Assembly (NCBI GenBank): GCA_017304675.1
Contig: JAFKLS010000016.1
Span: 248,001-312,000 of the forward strand
Source: Sphingobacteriia bacterium
Lineage (GTDB): Bacteria > Bacteroidota > Bacteroidia > Chitinophagales > Chitinophagaceae
Length of the DNA stretch: 64,000 nucleotides
Direction of reading: 5' to 3'
The notes under the pieces were generated by a model. That model did not search any database. It was given only the letters and a program-made list of their open reading frames with translations, and was not told the origin of the DNA. Position 1 is the stretch's first letter; each line of letters opens with the position of its first letter. This document shows, in pieces, positions 61,163-64,000 of this stretch. A program made the position numbers and the translations under genes.

Positions 61163-62659
61163 ATGAATTTAAAATCGCTTTTAGCCAAACCTTTTGCCCA
61201 ACTGGTACATTCGGGTATACAGAAAGGGAAATTAACCGCCCTGGAAGATCAGCAAGCGATTTTTAACAGCCTTATTAAAAAAGGAAAGAACACCGTTTTT
61301 GGAAAAGATCACTATTTGCAGAACGTTTCTGATTATCAAGATTTTACCAAAGCTGTTCCTGTAAGGGATTATGAATTGCTGAAAGATTATATTCAACAAA
61401 TAAAAGAAGGAAGATTAAATATTCTGTGGCCGGGTAAGCCTATTTACTTTGCCAAAACGAGCGGTACAACCAGCGGGGTAAAATATATTCCCATTACCAA
61501 AGATTCTATTGGTAACCATATTAATACTGCCAGGAATGCCTTGCTATGCTATATGGCCGAAAGTGGTAATTATGCTTTTGCTTCCGGGAAGATGATTTTT
61601 TTAAGTGGTTCGCCTGAACTGGAAAGAATTGCCAATATTCCAACCGGGCGTTTAAGCGGGATTGTAAACCACCATATTCCCAGTTATTTAAGAGCCAATC
61701 AGTTGCCCACTTTTAAAACAAATTGTATTGAAGACTGGGAAACCAAATTAGACAAAATAGTAGATGAAACATTGCACCAGGATATGACCCTTATTTCAGG
61801 CATTCCGCCATGGATGCAAATGTATTTTGATAGGCTTATTGAAAAAGGTGGGAAGAAAATTGCAGACCTTTTCCCGCATTTTAGTATCATGGTGCAGGGC
61901 GGGGTTAATTTTCAGCCTTATAAAACCAAACTTTTTGAAACTATTGGCAAACCATTGGATTGTATAGAGCTGTTTCCTGCCAGCGAAGGCTTTTTTGCTT
62001 TTCAGGATCATTATAAAGAAGAAGGATTACTGCTCAATACCAATAGCGGTATCTTTTTCGAATTCATTCCGGCCAATGAAATATTCAACGAAAAACCTAC
62101 CAGGCTTTCTTTAAAAGAAGTGAAACTGGGAGAAAATTATGCATTGGTTATTAACAGTAATGCAGGCTTATGGGGGTACAATATTGGCGACACGATTAAA
62201 TTTATTAGCCTTAACCCATACAAAATACTGGTAACAGGGCGGATAAAACATTTTATCTCTGCTTTTGGCGAGCATGTAATTGGCGAAGAAGTGGAGCATG
62301 CATTAATGAAGGCTGCTACAGAAATGAATACAAAAATTATTGAATTTACTGTGGCTCCCAACATAGCACAAGGCAAAGGTCAAAGTTTTCATGAATGGTT
62401 TATTGAATTTGAAAACCTGCCTGAAAACGTCGTTATGCTTGCTGAAAGAATAGACAATAACCTCAGGGCAAAAAATGTATATTATGATGACCTGATTAGC
62501 GGCAATATTTTACAAAAACTGAAAATAAGGCCTATCAGAAAAAATGGCTTTATTGATTATATGAAATCGATTGGTAAATTGGGCGGACAAAATAAGGTTC
62601 CGAGATTAAGTAATAACCGGGATATTGCAGAAGGTTTGGGAGCCTTCGTTCAACAGTAG
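61163..62659 (+). CDS. GH3 auxin-responsive promoter-family protein
   Basis: A 498-residue adenylate-forming enzyme of the GH3 family. The ATG at 61163 (MNLKSLLAKPFAQLVHSGIQ) is chosen over a TTG at 61106. The ATP loop is YFAKTSGTTSGVKYIPITKD near residue 97, then HHIPSYLRANQLP, the strand MVQGGVNFQPYKTKLFETIG and PASEGFFAFQDHY. The C-domain begins near LVTGRIKHFISAFGEHVIGEE. Plant GH3s join amino acids to hormones; bacterial members activate carboxylic acids for unknown conjugates. It is 26 bases before dxr and may share its transcript. Confidence 0.88.
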   Translation: MNLKSLLAKPFAQLVHSGIQKGKLTALEDQQAIFNSLIKKGKNTVFGKDHYLQNVSDYQDFTKAVPVRDYELLKDYIQQIKEGRLNILWPGKPIYFAKTSGTTSGVKYIPITKDSIGNHINTARNALLCYMAESGNYAFASGKMIFLSGSPELERIANIPTGRLSGIVNHHIPSYLRANQLPTFKTNCIEDWETKLDKIVDETLHQDMTLISGIPPWMQMYFDRLIEKGGKKIADLFPHFSIMVQGGVNFQPYKTKLFETIGKPLDCIELFPASEGFFAFQDHYKEEGLLLNTNSGIFFEFIPANEIFNEKPTRLSLKEVKLGENYALVINSNAGLWGYNIGDTIKFISLNPYKILVTGRIKHFISAFGEHVIGEEVEHALMKAATEMNTKIIEFTVAPNIAQGKGQSFHEWFIEFENLPENVVMLAERIDNNLRAKNVYYDDLISGNILQKLKIRPIRKNGFIDYMKSIGKLGGQNKVPRLSNNRDIAEGLGAFVQQ

Positions 62660-62685
62660 ATATAAATTTTTATATTGCGTGCTTT

Positions 62686-63894
62686 ATGAATTTTTCTTCA
62701 CCACTTTTTCAATACAACCCTGCTGCCGGTTCTGCCGGTTTGCAAAAAAGGATTGCAATCTTCGGTTCAACCGGATCAATCGGTACACAGGCTTTAAACG
62801 TAATTGCCAATAATCCGGAAAGATTTACTGCCGAGATACTTACGGCGCAAACAAACGACGAATTATTGGTACAACAGGCTTTACAGTTCAACCCAAATTG
62901 TATAGTAATTGGTGATGAAAAAAAGTATCAGAAAGTAAAAGATGCTTTAGCAAATACCGCTATAAAAGTTTTCTGTGGAGAAGATGCACTGGAAGAAGTA
63001 GCGGCAATGGACTGTTATGATATGATGCTTGCTGCCATTGTAGGGTACGCCGGTTTAAAACCAACTTTAAAAGCAATAGAGAATGGTAAATCCATTGCAT
63101 TGGCCAATAAAGAAACATTGGTAGTGGCGGGCGATATTGTAATGCAGAAAGCATTAGAAAAAAGGGTTCCCGTTATTCCGGTAGATAGCGAGCATTCAGC
63201 AATTTTCCAATGCCTGGTAGGAGAGGGAAGGAACAAGATTGAAAAAATTATACTCACCGCCAGCGGTGGCCCTTTCCTGGGCCGTAAGCCTAACTTTCTG
63301 GTGAATGTAAAAAGAGATCATGCATTGCAGCACCCTAATTGGAGTATGGGTGCTAAAATATCCATAGATTCATCAACATTAATGAACAAAGGGTTGGAGA
63401 TGATAGAAGCTAAATGGCTTTTTAACCTGAATGCAGATCAAATCCAGGTACTTGTTCACCCGCAGAGCATTATTCACAGTATGGTGCAATTTGAAGATGG
63501 TAGCATTAAAGCACAGATGGGCTTGCCCGATATGAAATTGCCCATTCAATATGCAATGGCTTTTCCGCAAAGAATAGTGAACGACCTTCCTAGGTACGAT
63601 TTCAGGAAACCCAACACTTTAACTTTCGAAGAGCCCGATTTAAAAACATTCCGTAACCTGGCTTTGGCAACAGAAGCTTTATACAAAGGTGGTAATATGC
63701 CCTGTATCATGAATGCTGCCAATGAAATAGCGGTTTATGCATTTCTGAGAAACAGGATAGGCTTTTTAGATATGACGGAACTGGTTGAAAGAACCATGAA
63801 TAAAATATCTTTCATAGAAAAACCAACATTACAAGACTATTTTGAAAGTGATGCAGAAGCAAGAAGTTATGCGGCATCTATTATTCAGATGTAA
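62686..63894 (+). CDS. dxr: 1-deoxy-D-xylulose 5-phosphate reductoisomerase
   Basis: A 402-residue NADPH enzyme forming MEP, the first committed step of the MEP isoprenoid route. NADPH motif: IAIFGSTGSIGTQALNVI near residue 25. Metal and substrate residues lie in IALANKETLVVAG, VIPVDSEHSAIFQCL near residue 166, TASGGPFLG, HPNWSMGAKISIDSSTLMNKG and MIEAKWLF. The N-terminus has about 20 extra residues before the Rossmann strand. RseP begins 21 bases downstream, a common dxr-rseP order. Confidence 0.97.
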   Translation: MNFSSPLFQYNPAAGSAGLQKRIAIFGSTGSIGTQALNVIANNPERFTAEILTAQTNDELLVQQALQFNPNCIVIGDEKKYQKVKDALANTAIKVFCGEDALEEVAAMDCYDMMLAAIVGYAGLKPTLKAIENGKSIALANKETLVVAGDIVMQKALEKRVPVIPVDSEHSAIFQCLVGEGRNKIEKIILTASGGPFLGRKPNFLVNVKRDHALQHPNWSMGAKISIDSSTLMNKGLEMIEAKWLFNLNADQIQVLVHPQSIIHSMVQFEDGSIKAQMGLPDMKLPIQYAMAFPQRIVNDLPRYDFRKPNTLTFEEPDLKTFRNLALATEALYKGGNMPCIMNAANEIAVYAFLRNRIGFLDMTELVERTMNKISFIEKPTLQDYFESDAEARSYAASIIQM

Positions 63895-63915
63895 AAAAAG
63901 AAGGAATAAGTGATT

Positions 63916-64000
63916 ATGACATTATTAGCAATCGATTGGGGCACTGCAGGCGTTAAAGCCGCACAATTTGTATTATCGTTTTCCATTTTGGTTATCCTGC
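63916..64000 (+). CDS. rseP: RseP-like site-2 protease (3' truncated)
   Basis: The first 28 codons of a gene cut by the window edge: MTLLAIDWGTAGVKAAQFVL, then a hydrophobic run. This is the N-terminus of Bacteroidota RseP zinc proteases, in which an H-E-x-x-H motif follows about one helix later; that part is outside the window. RseP cuts anti-sigma factors within the membrane. The gene directly follows dxr, the usual order, which supports the call. Confidence 0.75.
   Translation, partial: MTLLAIDWGTAGVKAAQFVLSFSILVIL

Noticed and set aside
1..64000. CRISPR arrays, prophage or biosynthetic gene cluster
   Set aside because: No spaced direct repeats, phage structural genes, integrases or multi-gene biosynthetic assembly lines were seen; the content is mostly core genes.

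Overview
The window looks like ordinary chromosomal core sequence from a member of the Bacteroidota, most likely the Chitinophagaceae/Chitinophagales. The evidence is: low-to-moderate GC; few purine-rich ribosome binding sites; several TAnnTTTG -7 boxes with an upstream TTG/TTTG; FadL-like and other Bacteroidota-type outer-membrane proteins; an ECF sigma / anti-sigma-barrel pair; an archaeal/eukaryotic-type ProRS; a kynurenine pathway; and the N-terminus of an RseP protease. I identified 66 protein genes (two of them cut by the window edges) and two tRNAs. I saw no CRISPR array, prophage, insertion sequence or rRNA. No stretch longer than 300 bases lacks a gene.

Layout. 1-9.9 kb: a TPR protein (cut at its 5' end), a ComA-like phosphosulfolactate synthase, aroE, an acyl-CoA carboxylase beta subunit, a thioesterase, tsaC, a small orphan, a glycosyltransferase-9, cca, a pRiA4b-ORF3-like protein and miaA, which seems to lack any ATG/GTG/TTG start. 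10-19.6 kb: a catalytic/non-catalytic M16 peptidase pair, a P1-family peptidase, a class IV aminotransferase, a FadL-like porin, a lipoprotein and proS. 19.6-27.3 kb: CD225 and DUF2752 membrane proteins, then a divergent RDD // SpoIIM - membrane protein - DUF4129 - DUF4350 - MoxR - DUF58 block, the most system-like group in the window. 27.3-30.7 kb: an anti-sigma/barrel protein overlapping its ECF sigma factor, truB and a MORN-like protein.

30.7-42.4 kb: tryptophan 2,3-dioxygenase and kynureninase flank a GH13 enzyme, pyrF, a Tat-type metallophosphoesterase and an SGNH hydrolase. DUF1059, DsrE-like and Crp/Fnr genes follow, then an S1/P1 nuclease, an MmcQ protein, a dicarboxylate symporter and a glutaryl-CoA dehydrogenase-like enzyme. 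42.4-50.1 kb: a GNAT, aroK, DUF423, ftsK, lolA, an esterase, an AlkD-like protein and rnz. 50.2-64 kb: tRNA-Leu and tRNA-Gly with promoter and terminator, a GT2, DUF3667, mazG, a 1247-residue NtrY-like histidine kinase, a PolX whose polymerase active site looks lost, a 47-residue Lys/Ala/Pro repeat protein, rpmA, rplU, a GH3-family enzyme, dxr and the start of rseP.

The genes are tightly packed, with start/stop overlaps in operons and convergent pairs whose stop codons touch or overlap. No clearly undescribed system is proven. The best leads are the likely ATA start of miaA, the PolX with a degenerate palm, the SpoIIM/DUF4129/DUF4350/MoxR/DUF58 block, the anti-sigma/barrel fusion and a DsrE protein without cysteines.
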